Below, piece by piece: positions 15,476 to 25,510 of a stretch of DNA of 26,271 nucleotides. The stretch comes from JBFXAF01 sp050178915 (GTDB lineage: Bacteria > Pseudomonadota > Alphaproteobacteria > Rhizobiales > Rhizobiaceae). A model generated the notes under the pieces. That model had not been told where the DNA came from, searched no databases, and was given only the letters and a program-made list of their open reading frames with translations. Position 1 is the first letter of the stretch; each line of letters begins with the position of its first letter. The stretch covers positions 1 through 26,271 of the forward strand of contig JBFXFO010000039.1 in the NCBI GenBank assembly GCA_050178915.1, read 5' to 3'. The position numbers were made by a program, and so were the translations under genes.

Positions 15476-17416
15476 ATGCGATTTGCACCCACCTTCCTTG
15501 ACGAGATACGCGACCGCGTGCCGATTTCATCGGTGATCGGCGCGCGCGTCTCGTGGGACCGCAAGAAAACGAACGCGGCGCGCGGCGACTACTGGGCCTG
15601 CTGCCCGTTCCATGGCGAGAAGTCGCCGTCCTTCCACTGCGAGGACAAGAAGGGCCGCTACCACTGCTTCGGCTGCGGCGTCACCGGCGACCATTTCCGC
15701 TTCCTCACCGAACTCGAAGGCCTGAGCTTTCCGGAGGCGGTCGAGCGTATCGCCGGGCTTGCCGGCGTCCCCATGCCGGTGCGCGACGCACAGGCCGAAA
15801 GGCGTGAACAGCAACGCGCCTCGCTGCACGACGTCATGGAAATGGCGACGAAGTTCTTCGAGGAGCAACTGCAGGCGCCGGCCGGCGCCAAGGCGCGCGC
15901 CTATCTGCGCGACCGCGGCCTGACGCCGGCGACACAGCGCGCGTTCCGGCTGGGCTTCGCGCCGGAAAGCCGCAATGCGCTGAAAGAGCATCTGGCGGCG
16001 AAGGGGGTCGAGAAGGCGCAGATCGAGGCATGCGGGCTGGTGCGCCACGGCGAGGACATCCCGGTCTCCTACGATTATTTCCGCGACCGCATCATGTTCC
16101 CGATCCCGGATTCACGCGGTCGCATGATCGCGTTTGGCGGACGCGCGCTGGCCCCCGACGCACTGGCGAAATACATGAATTCGCCGGAGACCGAGCTCTT
16201 CCACAAGGGCAACGTGCTGTTCAATTTCGCCCGTGCCCGCAAGGCGATGGGCAAGGACGGCACCGTCATCGCCGTCGAAGGCTACATGGACGTGATCGCG
16301 CTGGCGCAGGCCGGTTTCGCGAACGCGGTCGCGCCGCTCGGCACGGCGCTCACCGAGAACCAGATGGCGCTGCTCTGGCGCATGCATGGCGAGCCGGTGC
16401 TGTGTTTCGACGGCGACCAGGCGGGACTGCGCGCGGCATGGCGGGCAGCCGACCTGATCCTGCCCGAGATCGGGCCGGGCCGGACGGCGCGCTTCGCGCT
16501 CCTGCCCGGCGGCAAGGATCCCGACGACCTGGTGCGGCAGGACGGCCCGGACGCTTTCGCGACGGTGCTGAAGGAAGCGCGGCCGCTGGCCGACCTCCTG
16601 TGGTTGCGCGAGACCTCCGGCCAGACGTTCGACACGCCGGAGAAGCGCGCCGAACTGGAAAACACGATGAAAGCGCTGGTCGGGCGCATCCGCGACGAGA
16701 CGGTGCGGCGCCACTACGCGCAGGAGATGCGCGACCGCGTGAATGCCTTCTTCGGTCCGCCGCCCAGACCGCCGCGACAGGAGCGTTTCCAGAAGGGCGG
16801 GTTCCAGAAAAACGGGCCGCCCGCGCAGGGCGGGGCCTTTGCCCGCCCCGGGAGCGGCGCGCGGCTGGCGGTGTCGGAAAGCCTGGCACGGTCGGCGCTG
16901 GTCAAGCGGGGGGGCGGCGACATGCCGCTGCGCGGGGCCGTGATCGCGGTGACGCTCGGCAACCACCCGGCGCTGATCGAGGACAATTTCGACGCGGTGG
17001 AACGGCTCGATCTCGGCCACGCCGACCTCCGGCGCCTGCTCGCCGGGCTCCTGGACGCCGAGGCGCACGGGGCGGAAGGACGCGACGCGATGCAGGCTTC
17101 GCTGGCGGACGCCGGCCTGATGCCGATCTGGGAGCGGGCGGTCGAGCTGGTGCGGCGGGCGCGGCAATGGACCGCGCTCGAAGATGCCGCGATTGCGGAC
17201 GTGCGGGAAGCCTTCGCGCAGGCGCTGCACTTGCACGTGAGCGCCTCCGCTCTACATAGGGAACTCAAGGCGGCCGAAGCAGCGCTTGCCACAGATCCAA
17301 CGGACGACAATTACCAGCATCTCGTCGACGTACAGAAGCAACTGCAGACCTTGCAGGTGAATGAAGCGCTGATCGACGGGTTCGGGGTGCAGTCCGGACG
17401 GGTGGGACGCAGCTGA
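15476..17416 (+). CDS. dnaG: DNA primase
   Basis: 646 residues; makes the RNA primers for replication forks. Order: a CHC2 zinc finger with CPFH (Cys43, His46) and CFGC (Cys64, Cys67); the catalytic core with YFRDRIMFPIPD and GGRAL; a Toprim domain with VIAVEGYMDVIAL (Glu268) and LCFDGDQAG (Asp312, Asp314); then a proline/glycine-rich linker (about 435-470) and a helical C-terminal domain that contacts DnaB helicase. The N-terminus MRFAPTFLDEIRDRVPISSVIG is typical for the order and fixes the ATG at 15476, although its ribosome site is weak. rpoD follows 311 bp downstream. Confidence 0.98.
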   Translation: MRFAPTFLDEIRDRVPISSVIGARVSWDRKKTNAARGDYWACCPFHGEKSPSFHCEDKKGRYHCFGCGVTGDHFRFLTELEGLSFPEAVERIAGLAGVPMPVRDAQAERREQQRASLHDVMEMATKFFEEQLQAPAGAKARAYLRDRGLTPATQRAFRLGFAPESRNALKEHLAAKGVEKAQIEACGLVRHGEDIPVSYDYFRDRIMFPIPDSRGRMIAFGGRALAPDALAKYMNSPETELFHKGNVLFNFARARKAMGKDGTVIAVEGYMDVIALAQAGFANAVAPLGTALTENQMALLWRMHGEPVLCFDGDQAGLRAAWRAADLILPEIGPGRTARFALLPGGKDPDDLVRQDGPDAFATVLKEARPLADLLWLRETSGQTFDTPEKRAELENTMKALVGRIRDETVRRHYAQEMRDRVNAFFGPPPRPPRQERFQKGGFQKNGPPAQGGAFARPGSGARLAVSESLARSALVKRGGGDMPLRGAVIAVTLGNHPALIEDNFDAVERLDLGHADLRRLLAGLLDAEAHGAEGRDAMQASLADAGLMPIWERAVELVRRARQWTALEDAAIADVREAFAQALHLHVSASALHRELKAAEAALATDPTDDNYQHLVDVQKQLQTLQVNEALIDGFGVQSGRVGRS

Positions 17417-17727
17417 ACCAAGGCCGCCGAATGGAGCGGAGAAGCCCGGGTGATTCGCCTTTCAGGTGCGAATCATGCGACAGGCGGCTTGACGTCCGGC
17501 CGGAATGGCGGAATCAGGAACGATTCTGAAAGGCTTCCGCGGCCGCAAACGGCCGCCGCAACGAAAGAACGGTACCTGGACGACGTGGCGCAAGGCTCCA
17601 CATTAATCAGGGTTAATCGTGCATTAATGCAGGGTCGGCTACACGCGGCAAACGCACCTGCAACGGCAACACGAGCTTGAACCGGCCCGGCCCGCAATCG
17701 GCGGGGCCGCTGGAGACGACGAGAAGA
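17417..17727 (+). promoter_or_regulatory. dnaG-rpoD intergenic region with several hairpins
   Basis: 311 bp with no convincing gene. It holds three perfect inverted repeats: TGATTCGC/GCGAATCA (17451-17458, 17468-17475), GAATC/GATTC (17511-17515, 17522-17526) and GCGGCCG/CGGCCGC with a CAAA loop (17539-17556). A longer-range pair is CCTTTCAG (17458-17465) with CTGAAAGG (17526-17533). None is followed by a T-run. The CtrA-type cluster lies further down at 17603-17628. Confidence 0.5.
17603..17628 (+). promoter_or_regulatory. Candidate CtrA-binding site upstream of rpoD
   Basis: Three TTAAT boxes begin at 17603, 17613 and 17624. The last two give TTAA-N7-TTAA (17613-17627), the full CtrA consensus in alphaproteobacteria; the first pair has N6. 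The boxes are spaced 10 and 11 bp apart, roughly one helical turn. They lie 100 bp before the rpoD start. Confidence 0.45.
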
Positions 17728-19773
<2,046 letters not shown>

Positions 19774-19782
19774 TACGAAGGA

Positions 19783-19809
19783 GGGCGCCGCAAGGCGCCC
19801 TTTTCATTT
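19783..19809 (+). terminator. Intrinsic terminator of rpoD
   Basis: GGGCGCC (19783-19789), a GCAA tetraloop, GGCGCCC (19794-19800), then TTTTCATTT. It starts 10 bp after the rpoD stop. Confidence 0.9.
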
Positions 19810-19947
19810 CGGCCGGACCAAGCCTGCGCCGGCCTGCCGGCGCGGCATTTCTCCAAATTCAGCCACAGTTGCAGAGACATACAGACTTGGTATGAATGTA
19901 ACGCTGCGTGATGCTGCAAGGCGACGCGCCGGGGTGGAGGGCTGCGC

Positions 19948-21768
19948 GTGAAACGCCTTGTGTCGTGCCTTATGCTGCTTGCGTCTGCCGGCTGGCTGGC
20001 GCCAGCCTTCGCACAGGAGGAGGTGGCGCGGTTCGACCTGTTCGCACCGTCGGCCAACCGCATCTCTCCCGACGAGCGCGTCGCCGGGCTCAACCCGGAG
20101 CGCATGGACGTCATCGGGTACTTTGCGCTGACGCCCGAGGCGGCGCGCAGCCTCGGGGAAAGCAGCCCGATCCCGCGCGAAATCCGCATCGCCCTGCCGG
20201 ATGATGGCGCGGTCACCTGCGCCTTCCCGGCGCAGCCGGACGGCGAGGCGGAGAGCGGCCAGGTGACGTTGCGCGGCACGGTCGAGAATGCCGAGCCGGG
20301 CGAGCATTGCGCCATGGTGATCAATGACGGCGCGGTGGTCGGGCAGATCCAGCTCCTGAGCGGGCTCTACAAGATCGTCCCGCTCGGCAATGGCGAGCAT
20401 GTCGTCGCGAGGGTGCGGCCGGGTGCGTATCCGGAGGGCGCCGAACCGCGGCTCAAGTCGGAGGGCGAGCAGCAAGGCCCCCGGCCGGGCGAGGACCGGG
20501 AGGCGCCGCAACTGCGCGCAGCCGGCGAGATGTGCGACATGCCCAACCCTGTCGGCGGCCTGCCGCGCGTGTTCGGGCCGATCCGCGTGATGATCCTCTA
20601 TACGTCGCAGGCGCGATGGTCGGCATCCGACATCGATGCCTCGATCCAGCTGATGATGTCGCAGCTGCGCGAGGCGCTGAGCGCCGACAGCACCGGCGGG
20701 CGTTTCTCGGTGATGGTCGAACTGGCCCATGCCCAGGAGATCGACTACGACCAGGACACCTCCGCCAGCATGGGCGAAGACCTCGAGCGGCTGGCAGACC
20801 CGAGAGACCCGGCGTTCGCATTCCTCGGTGCGCTGCGCCAGAAACACCGCGCCGATCTTGTGCACCTGCTCGTCGGCCCGCGCTCCGGAGACCCGTGCGG
20901 GATCGGCTACACCCTGCGGGACGTGACCCCCTGGAATGTGGGCATCGGCTTTTCCGCCAGCGAGGTGAGCTGCGCCACCGACGCCGGCGCGTTCACGCAT
21001 GAAATCGGCCACAATCTCGGCATGTACCACGACGGCTACGTCGAGCGTGACCGGGAGCCGGACCAGTTCAATTTCGGCGTGGCGCTGCCGGAGCTCGGCT
21101 ATCGCTCGATCATGGCTTACAACGATGCCTGCGCCGACCGGGGCATCGACTGCATGCGGCTGCCGCTGTTTTCGACGCCGCGCATCACGGTTCGCGGCGA
21201 GCCTTTCGGGCGGCATCCGGCCAAGGGCGACGGCGCCTACAACGTCGAGGTGCTGTGCCGCGCGGCGGCCAGCGTCGCGGCCTTCCGCCTCTCCCCGGGG
21301 CCCTACGCCGTCTACGAAAACAACGCGCTCGAAGGCAAGGAACTGGCGCGCAAGAAGGACGTCACCCAGAACCAGTGCGCGGCGATGTGCAAGGACAACA
21401 AGCAGTGCATCGGCTACGACTACGACAAGTGGAACCGCTGGTGCTTCCTCAAGACCGGCATCACCGGGCTGAGGCTGGAGCCGAAGTCGGTATCCGGAAC
21501 GCTGCACATGTTCGGCGAGCCCGCGCGGCTGGACGAGCCGGTGATCATGGACCGCTATCGCGGCAAGCATTTCCCCGGAAAAGCCTACAGCGTCTCGCGC
21601 GAGGGCAGCTTCGAGTCGTGCGAGGCGACCTGTGAAGGCGACGCGCACTGCATCGGCTTCACCTACTACCGCGACCGCAATCGCTGCGAGTCATTCGCCA
21701 GCGTCGGCGAATACTTCTCCAAGGCCGGAGCCGACAGCGGCGTGAAGCGGCAGGGATCGCAGAGGTAG
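19948..21768 (+). CDS. Secreted metzincin-like zinc protease with two PAN/apple-like modules
   Basis: 606 residues from a GTG start, preceded by GGAGG. A Sec signal peptide ends at AFA-QEE (residue 22). Residues about 25-190 form an uncharacterised N-terminal region, perhaps a propeptide. The protease domain (about 210-450) starts at IRVMILYTSQA. It has the extended zinc motif HEIGHNLGMYHD (351-362) and a Met-turn at SIMAYND (Met389), the layout of reprolysin-like metzincins. Two cysteine-bearing repeats follow: about 456-506 (VYENNALEGKEL ... CAAMCKDNKQCIGYDYDKWNRWC) and 535-586 (DRYRGKHFPGKAY ... CEATCEGDAHCIGFTYYRDRNRC). Both fit PAN/apple modules, which bind proteins or carbohydrates. The substrate is unknown. 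It is a single-gene unit between rpoD and the citrate synthase pair. Confidence 0.85.
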   Translation: MKRLVSCLMLLASAGWLAPAFAQEEVARFDLFAPSANRISPDERVAGLNPERMDVIGYFALTPEAARSLGESSPIPREIRIALPDDGAVTCAFPAQPDGEAESGQVTLRGTVENAEPGEHCAMVINDGAVVGQIQLLSGLYKIVPLGNGEHVVARVRPGAYPEGAEPRLKSEGEQQGPRPGEDREAPQLRAAGEMCDMPNPVGGLPRVFGPIRVMILYTSQARWSASDIDASIQLMMSQLREALSADSTGGRFSVMVELAHAQEIDYDQDTSASMGEDLERLADPRDPAFAFLGALRQKHRADLVHLLVGPRSGDPCGIGYTLRDVTPWNVGIGFSASEVSCATDAGAFTHEIGHNLGMYHDGYVERDREPDQFNFGVALPELGYRSIMAYNDACADRGIDCMRLPLFSTPRITVRGEPFGRHPAKGDGAYNVEVLCRAAASVAAFRLSPGPYAVYENNALEGKELARKKDVTQNQCAAMCKDNKQCIGYDYDKWNRWCFLKTGITGLRLEPKSVSGTLHMFGEPARLDEPVIMDRYRGKHFPGKAYSVSREGSFESCEATCEGDAHCIGFTYYRDRNRCESFASVGEYFSKAGADSGVKRQGSQR

Positions 21769-21776
21769 CGCCTGGC

Positions 21777-22982
21777 TCATGGTTCGCTGGCGCGGCCCGG
21801 CGCAGGGCCGACATAGCGGGCGCGCGGGCGGATGAGCACTTCCGATTCCAGCTGCTCGATGGCGTGCGCCACCCAGCCGGCGGAGCGTGCGATGGCGAAG
21901 AGCGCCGTCTCGTGGCCGACCGGCAGGGCGAAGGTGCGCATCAGCACCGCCAGCGCGAAATCGATGTTGGGGTGGAGCCCGGTCGCTTCGGTGATCATGG
22001 CGGGCGCGGTGACGGCCAGCATGCGGTCGGCGCCGGCCTTGGCGAGTGCCGCCAGCAGGCTGTCGGCGCGCGGGTCGCCGTTGCGGTAGACGGCATGGCC
22101 GAAGCCGGGGATGCGGTCGCCCAGCGCGACACGCGTGCGGATGCGCGCCGGGGCGTCGCCCTCGGCAAGTTCGGCGACCATGTGCGCGGCGAGCGGACCG
22201 GCGCCGCCATGGCGCGGACCTTTCAGCGCGACGAGGCCGGCGACGAGCGCGTCGTACAGGTTGAGCCCGGTCGAGACGGCGCAGCGCACCGTCCAGGTGG
22301 AGGCGTTCAGCTCGTGGTCGGCAAGCAGCACCAGTGCGCGGCGAAACAGTTCGGCGGCCTTTCGGTCGCCGCCCGTCCAGGCGTTGGCGACCTGCTGGTG
22401 CAGCGGTAGCGCCGAGGGGTCCGCGCCAAGGATGCCGGATGCGAGCAGGCGCATGGCGCGGGCGCCGATGGCGCCGCGACCGTCACGCGTGCGGTTGCTG
22501 GCGCGCGGATCGGCGTCGCCGGCGAGCGCCAGCAGCGCCAGGGCGCGTGCGATCGGCTGCTCGCCGCGCGTGGCTAACGCGACCGCATGCATGGCATCGC
22601 TGATGACCGGCAGGTTGGTCGAAGCGAACGGGTCGGGCCCGCCGACATCCCAAAGCAGCGTCGCCGCCTGTTCGAGCGGCGCACGTTCGGCGAGTGTCAC
22701 GGCGTAGACGCCGCGATAGATCGAGCCCTGGTCGGTGATGGTGCAGATGGCGGAATCGAGCGCGGGCAGCTCTGCCTCCGGCGGGCGCGCTGCTCCCGGC
22801 GCGCGCCGGTTGCGCAGCGCGCGCACGTCGTCGGCACGGTAGCGGCGGGCCCGCGCATCGGCGCCGGGTTCGGAGCGGATCAGGCCACGGCTCACATAGG
22901 CGTAGAGCGAGGCGGCCGAGATGGAAAGTTCGTCTGCCGCCTGGCGAGCAGTGAGGTAGAGCGGCTGTGCGGGATTTTTCAT
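21777..22982 (-). CDS. Citrate synthase family protein with N-terminal HTH
   Basis: 401 residues. Residues 8-57 (LTARQAADELSISAASLYAYVSRGLIRSE, then RARRYRADDVRAL) form a MerR/excisionase-type helix-turn-helix. The rest is citrate synthase: ADHELNASTWTVR (221-233), PRHGG (His258), IPGFGHAVYRNGDPRAD (His296) and NIDF (Asp341), so the His-His-Asp catalytic set is intact. The common GHRVYK arginine is alanine here. It may condense acetyl-CoA or propionyl-CoA with oxaloacetate, act as a metabolite-sensing regulator, or both; this is inferred. The ATG at 22982 was chosen. ATG 22991 and TTG 23000 are also in frame, and none has a clear ribosome site. The start lies inside a 43-bp dyad shared with the divergent paralogue. 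Confidence 0.88.
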   Translation of the reverse strand: MKNPAQPLYLTARQAADELSISAASLYAYVSRGLIRSEPGADARARRYRADDVRALRNRRAPGAARPPEAELPALDSAICTITDQGSIYRGVYAVTLAERAPLEQAATLLWDVGGPDPFASTNLPVISDAMHAVALATRGEQPIARALALLALAGDADPRASNRTRDGRGAIGARAMRLLASGILGADPSALPLHQQVANAWTGGDRKAAELFRRALVLLADHELNASTWTVRCAVSTGLNLYDALVAGLVALKGPRHGGAGPLAAHMVAELAEGDAPARIRTRVALGDRIPGFGHAVYRNGDPRADSLLAALAKAGADRMLAVTAPAMITEATGLHPNIDFALAVLMRTFALPVGHETALFAIARSAGWVAHAIEQLESEVLIRPRARYVGPAPGRASEP

Positions 22983-23018
22983 ATTGATCATGCTAATCAA
23001 GATTGATCAATATGAAAA
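22976..23018. promoter_or_regulatory. 43-bp perfect dyad between divergent citrate synthase genes
   Basis: Left arm TTTTCATATTGATCA (22976-22990) and right arm TGATCAATATGAAAA (23004-23018) are exact reverse complements, 15 bp each, around a 13-bp centre. TTGATCAA at 23003-23010 is itself a palindrome. The left arm covers the start codon of the minus-strand gene. TTGATC-N17-TCAATA promoter-like pairs read symmetrically in both directions. This is a likely operator controlling both genes. Confidence 0.7.
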
Positions 23019-23057
23019 GTGGGCCATCTCTGCTGCAGCCAGCAAGGAGACACGGTC

Positions 23058-24152
23058 ATGACAATCCACCAGACCGCCACCGCAGGGCTCGACGGCGTTA
23101 CCGCTGCGATCACCCGCCTTTCGCATGTGGATGGCGAGGCTGGCGAACTGATCATCGCCGGGAGACACGTCGGCGATCTTGCCGCGGCCAAGAGCTTCGA
23201 GGGCGCCACGGCGCTGCTCTGGAATGCAGCCGGTCGCGAGACCGGTCTGGCGACCCTGCGGGTCGAACTGGCGGAAGCACGGCTGGCGGCCTTCTTGCGG
23301 TTGCCAGCGGTGCTTCCCGCCACGAAGGGCCTGCCGATCCCCGAGGGCTTCCGCGCCGGCGTCGCCGCCATCGCGCGGCAGGACGGGCTCGCCGACGAAC
23401 TGACTATTGCGGGCGCAATGCCCGTGCTGGCGGCGGCGCTGGTGCGGCAGGCAAACGGGCTGGCGCCAGTGGCGCCGGATGCGCGCCTCGGGCAGGCGGC
23501 CGACCTACTGCGCATGCTGCGCGGCGCGCCGGCGAGCGAGGCGGAGGCCGAAGCGCTGGGGGCATACCTCGTCACGGTCAGCGATCACGGCATGAATGCC
23601 TCGACCTTCGCGGCGCGCGTGGTGGCATCGACGCAGGCCGATCTCTTCATGGCGGTGACGGCGGCCTATTGCGCGCTGTCGGGGCCGCTGCATGGCGGCG
23701 CGCCGGGTCCGGTGCTCGACATGCTCGACGCGATCGGCAGTGCCGACAACATCGCCGCATGGATCGACACGGCGCTCGCACGCGGCGATCGGCTGATGGG
23801 CTTCGGCCACCGCGTCTACAAGGTGCGCGACCCGCGCGCCGATGTGCTGAAGGCGGCGCTCGGGCGGCTCGGCGCGGGCCGTGCCGATCTCGGCTTTGCC
23901 GCCGAGGTCGAGGCCTATGCGCGCGAGGCGCTGGCGCGCGCCAAGCCGGGCCGGCGGCTCGACACCAATGTGGAGTTCTATACCGCCATCCTGCTTGGCG
24001 CGCTCGGCATTCCGCGCGAGGCGTTCACGCCTGTCTTTGCGGTCGGCCGCACCGCTGGCTGGATTGCGCATGCGATCGAGCAGCAGCGCACCGGCCGGCT
24101 GTTGCGGCCGGCCTCGGTCTACACCGGGCCGATGCCGGGGACGGCCGGTTGA
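23058..24152 (+). CDS. Citrate synthase / 2-methylcitrate synthase family protein
   Basis: 364 residues, without the HTH of its divergent paralogue. Citrate synthase motifs: SDHGMNASTFAARV (175-188), GPLHGG (His212), MGFGHRVYKVRDPRAD (His251) and NVEFYTA (304-310). The catalytic aspartate position is glutamate here (Glu306), a conservative swap that I believe also occurs in other short paralogues but cannot confirm here. The C-terminal half FTPVFAVGRTAGWIAHAIEQ is well kept. Acetyl-CoA or propionyl-CoA could be the substrate, and the main TCA citrate synthase is probably encoded elsewhere. AAGGAG lies eight bases before the ATG. Confidence 0.9.
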   Translation: MTIHQTATAGLDGVTAAITRLSHVDGEAGELIIAGRHVGDLAAAKSFEGATALLWNAAGRETGLATLRVELAEARLAAFLRLPAVLPATKGLPIPEGFRAGVAAIARQDGLADELTIAGAMPVLAAALVRQANGLAPVAPDARLGQAADLLRMLRGAPASEAEAEALGAYLVTVSDHGMNASTFAARVVASTQADLFMAVTAAYCALSGPLHGGAPGPVLDMLDAIGSADNIAAWIDTALARGDRLMGFGHRVYKVRDPRADVLKAALGRLGAGRADLGFAAEVEAYAREALARAKPGRRLDTNVEFYTAILLGALGIPREAFTPVFAVGRTAGWIAHAIEQQRTGRLLRPASVYTGPMPGTAG

Positions 24153-24216
24153 CGGACTGCTCGCCCGCCGGCGTTTTCTGCGCTATGCGAAAGGCCGGAA
24201 TGGGAGGAATCTGGCC

Positions 24217-24510
24217 ATGTCGTTTCTCAAGCGGCTCTTCGGCGGTGGTGGCGACGGCGGCAGTTCCGGCAGCGGCGACAAGGTCGCGGCCGAGGCGCAG
24301 CACAAAGGCTTCACCATCCGTGCCACGCCATTCAAGGAAGGCGGGCAGTTCCAGACGTGCGGCGTCGTCTCGAAGGAGATCGACGGCGTGACGAAGGAGC
24401 ACCGCTTCATCCGGGCCGACCGCTTCGCCTCGCTCGAGGACGCGGCCAATCATGCGATCGTGAAGGGCCGGCAGGTGGTCGACGAGCAGGGCGACCGGCT
24501 TTTCGGCTGA
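24217..24510 (+). CDS. HlyU-family protein
   Basis: 97 residues, the normal length. It begins MSFLKRLFGGGG, then a low-complexity Gly/Ser stretch, then the HlyU domain: EHKGF-like AQHKGFTIRATPFKEGGQFQTCG, EHRFIRADRF and the final KGRQVVDEQGDRLF. The family is named after a Vibrio hemolysin activator, but that protein is an ArsR-type regulator and this domain (HlyU, PF10115) lacks an evident HTH, so a regulatory role is doubtful. GGGAGG lies nine bases before the ATG. It starts 64 bp after the citrate synthase gene and may be read through from it. Confidence 0.85.
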   Translation: MSFLKRLFGGGGDGGSSGSGDKVAAEAQHKGFTIRATPFKEGGQFQTCGVVSKEIDGVTKEHRFIRADRFASLEDAANHAIVKGRQVVDEQGDRLFG

Positions 24511-24525
24511 GGGGATCGGGTGATA

Positions 24526-24544
24526 CCGGCCGGCGAACGGCCGG
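24526..24544. terminator. Hairpin between convergent genes
   Basis: CCGGCCG (24526-24532) and CGGCCGG (24538-24544) with a GCGAA loop, in the 40-bp space between the HlyU-family and DUF2259 genes. The position suits a shared terminator, but no T-run follows on either strand. Confidence 0.4.
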
Positions 24545-24550
24545 AGCAGA

Positions 24551-25393
24551 TCAGCGCCTTACATCGGGCAGCTTGACGAAGACGGCGTGCCAGCCGGCGA
24601 CATCGGTGTGCGAGGCCCAGGCAGCGGCGAGATAGAGCACCGCAACCGTGCCGCCATCGCCGGGCGGCAGCAGCACGTCGGAAACCCAGAGGCCCATCGC
24701 GCAGGTGCCTTCCTCCATGCGGAACGACGTCGTGGTCGTGACGCGGCCGACATCCTTCAGTTCGGGATAGTTCTCGGTGGCGATGACATCGAAGGTGAGC
24801 AGCTTGTCGCGCGCCGGCGGGTTGACGTTGTAGCAGTCGGCCGGCTCCGGCTCCTGCTTCACGTCCAGCGCGTAGGACAATTGCAGGTCAGGAATGCCGC
24901 TGCCCAGAATGGTCGGAGTGGTGACGAAGACCAGCGGCGTGGTGCGGCTCTCGGCCGGCGAGCGCTGCGTCATCGCCACGCCGGCGAGGCGGCGGCCGTC
25001 CGTGCCGATGCCGAGCGCGTCGAGCTTCGGCCGGGCGGCTTCGCGCAGCGCCTTGCGCAGGGCCGGCAGGTCCGGATCGGAGTTGCTGGTGTCGAGCAGG
25101 GCCGGGTCGGGGCTGAAGCCGCCGACCTTGCCCGGGAGCGCGCCGTCGATCTCCTGCGCCACCACACCGAAGGGGAAGCCATCCGCCATCCGGTTGGTCT
25201 CGCGGTCGACAACGTAGATGGCCGCGACGAGCGCATCGCTGACGATCTCGTAGGCGAACTCCTCATAGGCGAAGTAGCGCCCGTCAGGCGAAAAGCCGAT
25301 GATCGCAGCGTCGGGTGCGTCGGATTGCTCGCGCGCCGCCAGCGGGAACGACAGGCCAAGCAGGCAGGCGATGAGCAGAAGAAGGCGCGGCAT
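24551..25393 (-). CDS. DUF2259 domain-containing secreted protein
   Basis: 280 residues. A clear Sec signal peptide (MPRLLLLIACLLGLSFPLAA-RE) predicts export to the periplasm. The mature start AAIIGFSPDGRYFAYEEFAYE is the family hallmark, a WD40/TolB-like first blade, followed by YVVDRETN. One Cys pair candidate is visible (DCYNVN and GTCAMG). No catalytic motif is evident and the function of the family is unknown. The ATG at 25393 places the signal peptide at the very N-terminus; longer upstream frames are not compatible with it. Confidence 0.82.
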   Translation of the reverse strand: MPRLLLLIACLLGLSFPLAAREQSDAPDAAIIGFSPDGRYFAYEEFAYEIVSDALVAAIYVVDRETNRMADGFPFGVVAQEIDGALPGKVGGFSPDPALLDTSNSDPDLPALRKALREAARPKLDALGIGTDGRRLAGVAMTQRSPAESRTTPLVFVTTPTILGSGIPDLQLSYALDVKQEPEPADCYNVNPPARDKLLTFDVIATENYPELKDVGRVTTTTSFRMEEGTCAMGLWVSDVLLPPGDGGTVAVLYLAAAWASHTDVAGWHAVFVKLPDVRR

Positions 25394-25510
25394 GATCTGC
25401 GTCCAGGTTGGTTCGAGGCCGCATGATGGCCAGCCGCCGCGGCGGGGGCAAGAGCGCGCGTTTCGCGCTATAGGCTGGCTATCGCAACCGCCGGTGGCGT
25501 GGAGGGCAGA

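Noticed and set aside
19804..21648. 614-residue minus-strand open frame opposite the metzincin gene
   Set aside because: No motif or ribosome site; the plus strand has a signal peptide, zinc motif and PAN repeats.
23003..24391. 462-residue alternative plus-strand frame over the citrate synthase gene
   Set aside because: It starts in the dyad but is out of frame with the citrate synthase motifs and reads as Arg/Gly/Ala-rich shadow.
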